This document shows, one piece after another, positions 1-7,453 of a stretch of DNA of 14,862 bases. Every line of letters starts with the position of its first letter. The stretch's first letter is position 1. This stretch comes from Flavobacteriales bacterium UBA5939 (lineage in GTDB: Bacteria > Bacteroidota > Bacteroidia > Flavobacteriales > Schleiferiaceae). A program made the translations under genes and the position numbers. The notes beneath the pieces were generated by a model. That model made no database searches. It was given only the letters and a program-made list of their open reading frames with translations, and was not told the origin of the DNA. Location of the stretch: assembly GCA_002430755.1 (NCBI GenBank), contig DJCX01000074.1, forward strand, positions 1 to 14,862, read 5' to 3'.

Positions 1-925
1 AGCGACACCTTGGTTCACCCACGAACTGCGGGGCGTTCAATACATTTTTATTGCAAACCTTTGGGCGTCTATCTTGATGTTTGTGCTCCTTCTACCCACG
101 TTTAGAGGATTCAAATTCAGTCTTGAAAGAAAGTATACCAAAGGATTGTTGGCCTTTGGAATTCCACTTTTGATCGGTGGATTGGCAGGGATTGCCAACG
201 AGATGCTCGACCGCCAATTGCTCAAATATTTACTTCCGCAGGACAGTTGGGCGCAGGGTGTGGGTATTTATGGGGCAGTCTATAAGATTTCGATTTTCTT
301 GGTGCTGTTCAACCAAGCCTTCAGATATGCTGCAGAGCCTTTCTTTTTCAAAAACGCCAACCTGGGCGATGGAAAAGAAAAAATGGCGAAAGTCATGGAA
401 GGTTTTGCCTGGGTGATGTGTGTGGGCTTTGTCCTGATCATCGCGGGCCTAGATTACTTGAAATTCTTTATTGACGAGAAGTTTTGGGTAGGCCTTCATT
501 TGGTGCCAATTCTATTGCTCGCCAATGTCATTCTTGGCATCAATACAAATCTGAACATGTGGTACAAGGTGAGCGACAAGACCACCTATGGCATCTACAT
601 CACGTTTGTGGGCCTATTCTTTACAGTGGTTGGGAATGTTGCGCTTATTCCTAAAATGGGGATTCTTGGCGCCGCCATTACCACGCTGATTGCTTATACC
701 GCCATGTTTTTCGCCAGTTTGATCTGGGGAAACCGCAACTACAAGGTGCCTTACAACTGGAGCAAGATTGGCGGGCTTATAATCGTTTCAAGCGGCTTGG
801 CTTTTGCCCTGCACTATTTTCCATTGAGCGACGTCTCCCTTAAAATTGGGTTAGGCGTAACTTACCTTTTCGTTATGTTCATGGTAGAACGCAACGGACT
901 CTTTAAATTCGTATTCAGAAAATGA
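1..925 (+). CDS. Polysaccharide/lipid flippase of the MOP superfamily (5' partial)
   Basis: The frame is open from base 2, so the start lies upstream; about 307 C-terminal residues are visible, where flippases of this kind usually have 450-500. The protein is strongly hydrophobic with roughly eight predicted membrane segments, short charged loops and a basic C-terminus (FKFVFRK). Features such as the amphipathic ANEMLDRQLLKYLLP stretch, the GIYGAVYKI segment and the NLNMWYKVSDKT loop are typical of Wzx/PST-type oligosaccharide exporters of the MOP superfamily (the MurJ/MATE relatives), which move lipid-linked sugars across the inner membrane. The substrate cannot be read from the sequence. 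Its stop overlaps the dut start (ATGA), and the order flippase, dut, nucleotidyltransferase, TPR, DUF4292, EnvC is, from memory, common in Flavobacteriia. That makes an envelope-glycan role likely. The superfamily is fairly certain; the exact cargo is unknown. Confidence 0.82.
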   Translation, partial: ATPWFTHELRGVQYIFIANLWASILMFVLLLPTFRGFKFSLERKYTKGLLAFGIPLLIGGLAGIANEMLDRQLLKYLLPQDSWAQGVGIYGAVYKISIFLVLFNQAFRYAAEPFFFKNANLGDGKEKMAKVMEGFAWVMCVGFVLIIAGLDYLKFFIDEKFWVGLHLVPILLLANVILGINTNLNMWYKVSDKTTYGIYITFVGLFFTVVGNVALIPKMGILGAAITTLIAYTAMFFASLIWGNRNYKVPYNWSKIGGLIIVSSGLAFALHYFPLSDVSLKIGLGVTYLFVMFMVERNGLFKFVFRK

Positions 926-1356
926 AAATCCCAGTAATCTATAGCGGCAAGCATGCCCTCCCTCAATTTGAAACGCCGCAAAGTGCCGGCATGGATTTGC
1001 GTGCCAACATAGATGAACCAGTAGTGCTCCAACCTGGCGAGAGAGCGCTCATTCCTACAGGGATTGCAATGGCCTTGCCCGACGGATTCGAAGCGCAGAT
1101 TCGTCCACGTTCAGGTCTGGCCTACAAGTATGGTGTAACCGTTTTAAATAGCCCTGGAACGATCGATGCGGATTACCGCGGCGATGTGGGCGTCCTACTG
1201 ATTAACCACGGTAACGAGCCCTTCACGGTAGAAGATGGCATGAGAGTTGCACAAATGGTCGTGGCCCAATACAGCCAATTCCAATGGGAAGCCGTCAGCG
1301 ACTTGAGTGATACAGACCGCGGTGCTGGTGGATTTGGAAGCACAGGAAAGAACTAA
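922..1356 (+). CDS. dut: dUTP diphosphatase (dUTPase)
   Basis: This is a trimeric-type dUTPase of 144 residues, which hydrolyses dUTP to dUMP and diphosphate. It keeps uracil out of DNA and supplies dUMP for thymidylate synthesis in the cytoplasm. All five family motifs are present in order: AGMDLRA (residues 22-28), PRSGLAYKYG (62-71, with the nucleotide-contacting Ser64), GTIDADYRGD (79-88, with catalytic Asp82), GMRVAQ (106-111) and the glycine-rich C-terminal arm RGAGGFGSTG (133-142) that closes over the active site. Length is normal for the family. The ATG at 922 overlaps the flippase stop by 4 nt, indicating coupled translation. Nothing is missing, so the enzyme should be active. Confidence 0.97.
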   Translation: MKIPVIYSGKHALPQFETPQSAGMDLRANIDEPVVLQPGERALIPTGIAMALPDGFEAQIRPRSGLAYKYGVTVLNSPGTIDADYRGDVGVLLINHGNEPFTVEDGMRVAQMVVAQYSQFQWEAVSDLSDTDRGAGGFGSTGKN

Positions 1357-1384
1357 TAACAACAACCAATAAACCCTTACAAAC

Positions 1385-2392
1385 ATGAAAATTATCGTAC
1401 CGATGGCAGGTCGCGGATCGCGCCTCAGGCCACACACCCTCACCGTACCTAAACCCTTAATTCCTATCGCAGGAAAGCCGATCGTTCAGCGCTTGGTTGA
1501 AGATATTGTGAGCGTATGTGGTGATAAGAAGGTGGATGAAATCGCTTTTATTATTGGCGATTTTGGCGAACAAGTTGAAGCTGACCTGAAGAAAGTTGCA
1601 GAAAACTTAGGTGCCAAAGGAAGCATCTATTACCAGGACAAACCGCTCGGTACGGCACACGCCATTCATTGTGCAGCCGACAGCATGAACGATGAAATTG
1701 TGGTTGCATTTGCCGACACTTTGTTCCGTGCAGATTTTACCCTAGATACCGATGCAGATTCTGTGATTTGGGTAAAACAGGTAGATGATCCTTCAGCGTA
1801 CGGTGTGGTGCAGTTCGCCGAGGACGGCAGCATCAACAATTTCGTAGAAAAACCGAAGGAATTCGTATCCGATTCTGCCATCATTGGGATTTACTATTTC
1901 AAGGATGGACCTGGATTGCGCAAGGAATTGAAATACATTTTGGACAACGACCTTCGCCCTAGTGGAGAGTACCAGCTTACGGATGCTTTGAGTGCCCTGA
2001 TGAATCAAGGCAAAGTGTTCCGTCCAGGAACGGTGAGCGATTGGATGGATTGTGGAAATAAGGCCATTACCGTGGAGACTAACAACAAAATGTTGGGCTA
2101 TCTAGAAGGCAAGCCCGAGCTAAGAGGGGAAAATATCACACTTGAAAATTCGGAGATTATCGAGCCGTGCTACATTGGTTCAAACGTGGTGTTGAAGAAC
2201 GCTAAAATTGGCCCTAATGTGAGCTTAGGCGATAACTGTGTGGTAGAAGATGCCACTATCGAGGGCTCTTTGATTCAGACCAATTCTACCATCACCAATA
2301 TCAACCTCAAGGACAGTATGATCGGAAACCACGCACATATCGATGGTCGCTGGACTTCTGTATCTTTAGGCGACTATTCAAGAATGGACTAA
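1385..2392 (+). CDS. Sugar-1-phosphate nucleotidyltransferase with C-terminal left-handed beta-helix
   Basis: The 335-residue protein has an N-terminal nucleotidyltransferase domain (about 1-240). It carries the nucleotide-binding signature GRGSRLRP (9-16) followed by KPLIPIAGKP (23-32). It also has a metal-site Asp at 111 (in FADTLF), VEKP at 154-157, GEYQLTDAL around 204-212 and DWMDCGN around 229-235. A C-terminal left-handed beta-helix of imperfect hexapeptide repeats follows (about 248-330: IGSNVVLKNAKIGPNVSLGD and on). The family joins a sugar 1-phosphate to an NTP, giving an NDP-sugar for surface glycans. The architecture resembles long RmlA-like or GlmU-like enzymes, but the sugar and base cannot be told from sequence. 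A 28-nt A-rich leader without Shine-Dalgarno separates it from dut; its stop overlaps the next ATG by one base (TAATG). Confidence 0.9.
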   Translation: MKIIVPMAGRGSRLRPHTLTVPKPLIPIAGKPIVQRLVEDIVSVCGDKKVDEIAFIIGDFGEQVEADLKKVAENLGAKGSIYYQDKPLGTAHAIHCAADSMNDEIVVAFADTLFRADFTLDTDADSVIWVKQVDDPSAYGVVQFAEDGSINNFVEKPKEFVSDSAIIGIYYFKDGPGLRKELKYILDNDLRPSGEYQLTDALSALMNQGKVFRPGTVSDWMDCGNKAITVETNNKMLGYLEGKPELRGENITLENSEIIEPCYIGSNVVLKNAKIGPNVSLGDNCVVEDATIEGSLIQTNSTITNINLKDSMIGNHAHIDGRWTSVSLGDYSRMD

Positions 2393-4038
2393 TGCAGAAA
2401 TTGATAGGGGCACTCCTTGGTGTCCTCATTTCTATAACAACCTTTGCGCAAGACCCTTCGAAAGAGGGGTCTTCTGCTTTATCGGCGCTTTTCTACAAAG
2501 CCGAGACTTACCGCATTACAGGAAGGTCGGAATTGGCCAAAGAGGCCTATACCATGCTTTTAGCCCAAGACCCTGAGCACGAGACCGCCTTGTACCAACT
2601 TGCACGCATCTACTTCACTGAAAACAACTTTTTCGAAGCTGAACAACTGCTTGCGACCGGTACCTCAGCCTATCCTGAAAATCAATGGATGTGGCGACTA
2701 CAAGCAGTCAATGCCCGTCAACTTGGTGATATGGCCACCGCACTTTCCTCCTACGAGGCACTGATGGTGCTGCGCCCCGACCAACCCGAATATGTACAAG
2801 ATGCCCTTCAAAGTGCGCTTGCCGCAGGAAACAGTGAGAAGGCTTTGACGTTCCTTAGCACACTGGAGCAACTATACGGTGATGGCCCTGAAATTGTGCA
2901 ACAAAAAATGGAGATTCACCTTCGCAATAACGATGCAAAGGCGGCTGAGAAAGTACTCAAACAAGCCATGAAGGACTACCCCCAGCGGGTGGAATACCGA
3001 GGCCTAGCTGCACAGTTTTACGATGCGAACGGCAAGGCAAAAAAAGCAGAGAAAATCTTAAGAGCAGCCGTTGAAGACTTTCCGCAGAATGCGCCAATCG
3101 CCATGGAATTAGCCCGAGTACTGCAAGCAAAAGACCAGCTCGATGAGAGCATGTACTATTTAGAGCGCGCTTTGGTACTGCCAGGTATGAGTCTTAAAGA
3201 CAAAGGCCCTGTATTGCTTAGTCTATGGGAGACCGCAAAGAAAGATCCAAGCATGCAGCCAATGACCGACAGGGCATGGGCGGCTACAAAAGAAATCCAT
3301 GAGGGAGAAGGCGCCTATTATTTGCTCGAGGGCGAGCGCTTGATTTTTGAGGGTGAATTTTCACAGAGTGTCTTGATGTATCTCGAAGCCATAGAGCGCG
3401 GCTTTAATACACCCGAGGTTTACACACAGGTCGCCGAACTATGTCGACAGACCGATCAAGACGGTATCGCTCTAGAAGTGTTGAGAACCATGGCTAGTGA
3501 GTTCAGTGAAAACATGGAAGTACTCAGCTATGTAGCCTTTAGTTTTTACGACAGAAGTTGGTGGGAAGATTGTGCGCAAATCGCCATGGAAAGTGCACCA
3601 AAGGCGTTGGACGATGAAACACAAAAGTGGTTTTACAACCTGGCTGGCACGGCTTATTTTTCACAAGATTCTATCGAGCTTGGCGTTAAAGCCTATGAGC
3701 TGAGCTTAGAGATTGAGCGAGATGCCGCGGCCTTGAACAACCTCGCCTGGGAGCTTGGCAAGCGCGGATTAGAACTTGAGCAAGCTCTAGCATTGACAGA
3801 GGAAAGCAATGAAAAAAGTGCACTCGAAGCGACCTATCTCGACACTTGGGCATGGGTATTGTATAAAATGGGGAAATACCCTGAAGCACAGGCCAAAATG
3901 GTCTTAGCTTTGCAACTTCAGAGAACTGCTCCAGATGCCACGCTGTACAAGCATGCAGCTGATATTGAAAAAGCACTTGGCAACGAGGAGAAAGCTCAGG
4001 AATACCGGGATAAAGCGAAGGAATTGAAAGGCAAATAG
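2392..4038 (+). CDS. Exported tetratricopeptide-repeat protein
   Basis: The 548-residue protein begins with a signal peptide (MQKLIGALLGVLISITTFAQ, probable cleavage after Ala19 or Gln20), so it should be periplasmic. The rest is almost wholly alpha-helical repeats of TPR/Sel1-like spacing. Clear units include residues 34-60, 64-90 (ALYQLARIYF, then FFEAEQLL), 200-250 and a well-conserved C-terminal pair at about 446-500 (LNNLAWELGKRG, then LDTWAWVLYKMGKYPEA). TPR arrays bind partner proteins; no enzyme motif is visible. It starts within the stop of the nucleotidyltransferase gene and lies 11 nt ahead of the DUF4292 gene. From memory this TPR-DUF4292-EnvC trio recurs across Flavobacteriia, which suggests a shared envelope complex, but the partner is not shown by the sequence. 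Confidence 0.9.
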   Translation: MQKLIGALLGVLISITTFAQDPSKEGSSALSALFYKAETYRITGRSELAKEAYTMLLAQDPEHETALYQLARIYFTENNFFEAEQLLATGTSAYPENQWMWRLQAVNARQLGDMATALSSYEALMVLRPDQPEYVQDALQSALAAGNSEKALTFLSTLEQLYGDGPEIVQQKMEIHLRNNDAKAAEKVLKQAMKDYPQRVEYRGLAAQFYDANGKAKKAEKILRAAVEDFPQNAPIAMELARVLQAKDQLDESMYYLERALVLPGMSLKDKGPVLLSLWETAKKDPSMQPMTDRAWAATKEIHEGEGAYYLLEGERLIFEGEFSQSVLMYLEAIERGFNTPEVYTQVAELCRQTDQDGIALEVLRTMASEFSENMEVLSYVAFSFYDRSWWEDCAQIAMESAPKALDDETQKWFYNLAGTAYFSQDSIELGVKAYELSLEIERDAAALNNLAWELGKRGLELEQALALTEESNEKSALEATYLDTWAWVLYKMGKYPEAQAKMVLALQLQRTAPDATLYKHAADIEKALGNEEKAQEYRDKAKELKGK

Positions 4039-4049
4039 CCCATTGAATT

Positions 4050-4796
4050 TTGAACCGTCTGTACACACATAGCGCAAGTAAACTTTTGCTGTTTTTAGCA
4101 GGCGCCTTTTTGGTGGCCAATTGTGGTCGCCCCATTTCCCCTGAACACCCGCTCAAAAGAGAAAAGATCAACGACGGTGTATCGCGCAAAATCATTGTTG
4201 AAGACAAGTTTGAATGGGCACAGATATTTACGCGTATTGAGGCCAATACGCCTGACGGCGAGCAAAGCTTCCGTGTTCAGGTACGTTCGAAACAAGATAG
4301 CATCTTGTGGGCCGCGATTAGTGATGATATGATTGGCCTGCGCGTAGGGAAAGCCATTGTCATTGAGGACAGTGCCGCCTTTACTTCCACCCTGTTGGGA
4401 TTAGACTGGACAGGTTCCGCACATGATTTAGCAGGAATGACCGGCGTAGAAGTACCCTTCCAATACCTCAATCGCTTGTTGCGCGGTCAGCTCATTAGCG
4501 CCGAGACGGCGATGCGCTACAGATTCGATGCGAAGCGTGACCTGTGGGTGACCAAATATGCCATTTCTGGAAACAGGAAGGTAGAAGTCGACCTCGACCG
4601 GGATCTGCGTGTGAAACATATGACCATCACCGACCCAACTGAAATTGTAGACATTGAGTACTCCAATACGGACGAGCGAACGGGCTACCCTACAATGCTT
4701 GAATTGACCCTGAAATCTCGTCCCTCCTACAAGGTGAAAATTGAGGTCAGCGAAATCCGCACGGAAGGACCGTACAACACCCCATTTAGTTTCTAA
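4050..4796 (+). CDS. DUF4292-family putative outer-membrane lipoprotein (TTG start)
   Basis: The 248-residue protein has a short basic N-region, a hydrophobic stretch (LLLFLAGAFLVAN) and Cys25, and is then rich in beta strands. The profile (a WAQIFTRIEA segment, RSKQDSILWAAIS, and the C-terminal KSRPSYKVKIEVSEI strand) matches my memory of the Bacteroidota DUF4292 family, which has an overall LolA/LolB-like look. Function is unknown; lipid or lipoprotein handling at the outer membrane is only an inference. The start is TTG at 4050: an in-frame stop (TGA, 4044-4046) lies just upstream, there is no ATG before the signal sequence, and this start gives the basic residues a signal peptide needs. 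The lipobox (VANC) has an unusual Asn at -1, so lipidation is uncertain. Its stop overlaps the EnvC-like start (TAATG). Confidence 0.78.
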   Translation: MNRLYTHSASKLLLFLAGAFLVANCGRPISPEHPLKREKINDGVSRKIIVEDKFEWAQIFTRIEANTPDGEQSFRVQVRSKQDSILWAAISDDMIGLRVGKAIVIEDSAAFTSTLLGLDWTGSAHDLAGMTGVEVPFQYLNRLLRGQLISAETAMRYRFDAKRDLWVTKYAISGNRKVEVDLDRDLRVKHMTITDPTEIVDIEYSNTDERTGYPTMLELTLKSRPSYKVKIEVSEIRTEGPYNTPFSF

Positions 4797-6121
4797 TGAA
4801 AGCGCTACGAATACTCATAGCGCTACTACTCTTTGCTTCGGTTTCTTACGGCCAAACCAAAGAAGAGCTCCAGAAGCAAAAGGTGCTGCTGCAGGATCAG
4901 ATAGTTCTGGCCAATACGCTACTAAAGCAGACACAAAGCAACCGAGCGACCAGCTTGAACCAACTGCAAACCCTCAACCAAAAGATTGAAGCCCGCGAGC
5001 GACTGATCACCACAATGAATCGCCAGATTCGCAACATTGAACGTGAGGTCCAGGCCAAAGAGCAAGAGATCATTGACCTTGAGGTACGCATAGATTCCTT
5101 GAAAGCAGATTATGCCAAGCTCATTGAACTCGCGCAGCGCAACCTACAGCCTGCAGATCAACTCATGTTCATCTTAAGCTCTAGTTCGTTTACTCAGGCC
5201 TTAAAGCGTATCCAATACTTCAAAGACATGACCGGCTACCGCGAAAGACAGGTCAAGCAGATTGAAGGGGCTCAGGTAGAATTGGCCCGAGAAAAAGAAG
5301 CGCTAATTGCGAAGAAAGCAGAGAAATTGAACGTTCAAAAAGCACAAGAAAACGAGAAAAACGAACTTCTGGTTGATGCGCAGGCCCAAGAGAAAACAGT
5401 AGCTACACTGCAAAGCAAGGAAAGCGAGCTGAAAAAAGACATTAAGAAAAAGCAACGCGAAGCCCAACAATTGGAGAAGCAAATCAAACGCATCATCGCC
5501 GAGGAAATGCGAAAGGCGAAGCTGCGTGCTGAACGTATGGCTCTTGAAAAGGAAGCTGAAGATCTTGGCTTAGTGAAAGGAAAAGATTTCAATCCGAGAA
5601 CTTCGAATAAGGTGTTGAAACGATTGATAGATAAAGCACGCGCAGACAAAGGCCTTGAAGTACGCGACGATGGACCGTCTTATGCCATGACCCCGGAGGC
5701 ACGAGCTTTAGCCAACAACTTTGCCTCGAACAAAGGCGCCTTGCCTTGGCCAGTGGAACGAGGATTGATCACTGGTAAGTTTGGTAAGCATCCACACCCA
5801 GTAGTGAAAGGCGTTGTTGTCGATAACCCGCATGTGGAAATCAGCACGGAAATTGGCGCAGTAGTTCGCGCAAGCTTTGAAGGCGAAGTAAGCTCCGTGG
5901 TCCCTATCCCTGGTGCAAACGTCATGGTGCTCATCCGACACGGGAACTATTTCACTGTATACAGTAACCTCATTGGAGTGAAGGTCAAGGCGGGCGACAT
6001 TATAAGCTTGAAGCAGCCTTTGGGCACGGCATTTACAGATGAAGAAGGAAAAACTATGGTGCAATTCGGTATTTGGAAAGATGCCGATATTCAAGATCCA
6101 GGGCCGTGGTTGGCAAAATAA
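4796..6121 (+). CDS. EnvC-like murein hydrolase activator (coiled coil plus degenerate LytM domain)
   Basis: The 441-residue protein has a signal peptide (1-20, ending SVSYGQ), a long charged coiled coil (about 21-260) and a C-terminal LytM/M23 domain (about 325-441). The zinc and catalytic positions of active M23 enzymes are replaced. The HxxxD site reads NPHVE (Asn344, Glu348), the YAHL site reads YSNL (Asn391) and the HxHF site reads MVQF (Met421, Gln423). E. coli EnvC is degenerate in the same way and ends in a similar PWL-basic tail (DPGPWLAK here). EnvC does not cut peptidoglycan; it switches on periplasmic amidases during cell separation. That role is the best inference here, although automated annotation may call it a peptidase. 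No amidase gene is in the window. The gene is coupled to DUF4292 by a one-base overlap. Confidence 0.88.
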   Translation: MKALRILIALLLFASVSYGQTKEELQKQKVLLQDQIVLANTLLKQTQSNRATSLNQLQTLNQKIEARERLITTMNRQIRNIEREVQAKEQEIIDLEVRIDSLKADYAKLIELAQRNLQPADQLMFILSSSSFTQALKRIQYFKDMTGYRERQVKQIEGAQVELAREKEALIAKKAEKLNVQKAQENEKNELLVDAQAQEKTVATLQSKESELKKDIKKKQREAQQLEKQIKRIIAEEMRKAKLRAERMALEKEAEDLGLVKGKDFNPRTSNKVLKRLIDKARADKGLEVRDDGPSYAMTPEARALANNFASNKGALPWPVERGLITGKFGKHPHPVVKGVVVDNPHVEISTEIGAVVRASFEGEVSSVVPIPGANVMVLIRHGNYFTVYSNLIGVKVKAGDIISLKQPLGTAFTDEEGKTMVQFGIWKDADIQDPGPWLAK

Positions 6122-6133
6122 AATTGGACCCGT

Positions 6134-6481
6134 ATGAAACGCATATTTTACCTGAGCACTTGTGATACGTGTAAACGCATTTTGAGCAGTTGGAACACCG
6201 ACGGCATCGAACTTCAAGACATAAAAACGGAGCCCATGACCGCTGATCAGGTCGATCAAATGATTGGCTTAGCGGGTTCAGCTGAAGCACTGTTCTCAAA
6301 ACGTGCACGCAAATACAAGGAATTGGGGTTGAAAGACAAATCCCTAAGTGAGGCAGATATACGCCAGCTTATTATCGAAGAGTACACCTTCTTGAAGCGC
6401 CCCGTGCTTGTTCTTGACGACCAGATTTTTGTGGGCAACAGTAAAAAGGTCGTAGAAGCGGCAGCAGAAGCACTTCGATGA
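6134..6481 (+). CDS. ArsC/Spx-family thioredoxin-fold protein
   Basis: This 115-residue cytoplasmic protein has the ArsC-fold layout. An N-terminal strand leads into TCDTCKR (Cys10 and Cys13), followed by a helical insertion with LFSKRARKYKEL (about 54-65), LSEADIRQLI, and the conserved KRPVLVLDDQIFVGN segment (about 87-102). The CxxC arrangement and length fit the YffB/Spx/arsenate-reductase-like family, not a proven arsenate reductase; no arsenic genes lie nearby. Flavobacterial homologues are usually labelled arsenate reductase family protein. It lies 12 nt after the EnvC-like gene and its stop overlaps the transporter start (ATGA), so it belongs to the same transcript. A redox or thiol-transfer role is plausible but unproven. 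Confidence 0.85.
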   Translation: MKRIFYLSTCDTCKRILSSWNTDGIELQDIKTEPMTADQVDQMIGLAGSAEALFSKRARKYKELGLKDKSLSEADIRQLIIEEYTFLKRPVLVLDDQIFVGNSKKVVEAAAEALR

Positions 6482-7407
6482 ACGCTCCTAGCCGTAAATC
6501 TGTACTCCTTGCCCACGGCGCATTGCTGGGTGTCGCATTGATTTATGGCTCCTCCTTTCTCATTGCTAAAGCAGCGATGCAAGGCGCCGTACCACCGCGC
6601 GCATTTATCCAATTTCGGGTCACCGGAGCTGCCCTGCTTTTTTGGCTACTCACCCCGCTTTCTGGCGGTCACAGCTTCTTTAAGATTCCCGTTAATGACC
6701 GACTACGCTTGGCCATCTGTGCGGTTTTCGGAGTCACCACCAACATGCTCTTCTTCTTTGAAGGACTGAAAATCACCACTCCTGTAAACGCCTCCATCAT
6801 GATGGTCAGCGGACCAATTATGGTCCTGGTTGCAGGCGCTGTTTTAGTCAAAGAGCGCATCACTCCGCCTAAGATCGCAGGTATCTTCCTCGGCGCCTTA
6901 GGTGCTTTCTGGCTCATCTATTCCGGTGCCAATTTCCAACTGAATGGACTCTTCTCCTCCGAAGTCGCCAAAGGCAATCTCTTCGTCCTCGTCAACGCAA
7001 GCAGCTACGCAATTTATCTGGTCTTGGTAAAGCCACTCATGGCGAAATACAACGCTCTATTCATCATTCGCTGGGTGTTCACCTTCGGCGTGCTCTTCGT
7101 TCTTCCCTTCGGCGGTCCCCAATTCCAGGACATTCAATGGTCGCTGTGGGACGCGAACATCATCGGCGCAGTCATCTTCGTCGTGGTAGGCACTACCTTT
7201 CTGACCTACTTAGGAAACATCATTGCGCTAAAGACATTGCACCCAGCAACGGTGGGTGCCTATATTTATTTGCAACCGCTTTTGGCGAGCTTATTGAGCC
7301 TGATCTACGGCGGCGAGCAGTGGAGCATCCACATGCTTTTTGGCGGTTTGGCCATCTTCGCCGGAGTGTATTTCGTGAGTTTTTACGGGCGAAAATTCAA
7401 GGCATAG
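6478..7407 (+). CDS. EamA-family (DMT superfamily) transporter
   Basis: This 309-residue inner-membrane protein has ten predicted membrane segments arranged as two EamA repeats (about 14-150 and 168-303). The first repeat shows the usual entry GVALIYGSSFLIAKAAM, and the second shows LFVLVNASSYAIYLVLVKPLM and ATVGAYIYLQPLLASLLSLIYGGE near the end. DMT carriers of this type export or import small metabolites such as amino acids or nucleosides; the substrate cannot be inferred. The ATG overlaps the ArsC-like stop by 4 nt. It is the last gene of the long envelope operon, and only 46 nt separate it from yicC. No clear terminator follows. Confidence 0.92.
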   Translation: MNAPSRKSVLLAHGALLGVALIYGSSFLIAKAAMQGAVPPRAFIQFRVTGAALLFWLLTPLSGGHSFFKIPVNDRLRLAICAVFGVTTNMLFFFEGLKITTPVNASIMMVSGPIMVLVAGAVLVKERITPPKIAGIFLGALGAFWLIYSGANFQLNGLFSSEVAKGNLFVLVNASSYAIYLVLVKPLMAKYNALFIIRWVFTFGVLFVLPFGGPQFQDIQWSLWDANIIGAVIFVVVGTTFLTYLGNIIALKTLHPATVGAYIYLQPLLASLLSLIYGGEQWSIHMLFGGLAIFAGVYFVSFYGRKFKA

Positions 7408-7427
7408 ACTCCCTGCCCGGCATTTGC

Positions 7428-7435
7428 TACCTTTG
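7428..7435 (+). promoter_or_regulatory. Probable -7 promoter element for yicC
   Basis: TACCTTTG matches the Bacteroidota -7 consensus TAnnTTTG exactly and lies 19 nt before the yicC ATG. A convincing TTG at -33 is not visible. The element lies between the arms of a short inverted repeat (TTTGCT at 7423-7428, AGCAAA at 7436-7441). Confidence 0.6.
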
Positions 7436-7453
7436 AGCAAAATTCAGCGATCC

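Noticed and set aside
3686..4246. 186-codon open frame on the minus strand across the TPR/DUF4292 junction
   Set aside because: It is antisense to two well-supported genes, spans their boundary, and its translation shows no recognisable domain.
5708..6259. 183-codon open frame on the minus strand over the EnvC-like and ArsC-like genes
   Set aside because: Antisense to conserved coding sequence, with a low-complexity-like translation and no family resemblance.
6134..6481. Dedicated arsenate reductase (arsC)
   Set aside because: The CxxC layout and lack of any arsenic resistance genes nearby fit the broader YffB/Spx-like family better.
7423..7441. Inverted repeat TTTGCT/AGCAAA as a terminator of the envelope operon
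   Set aside because: Only six weak pairs with a 7-nt loop and no T run after it; it coincides with a promoter element instead.
7424..7453. Longer yicC start at TTG 7424
   Set aside because: It would overlap the TACCTTTG promoter element and add ten residues before the canonical MIQSMTGFG N-terminus.
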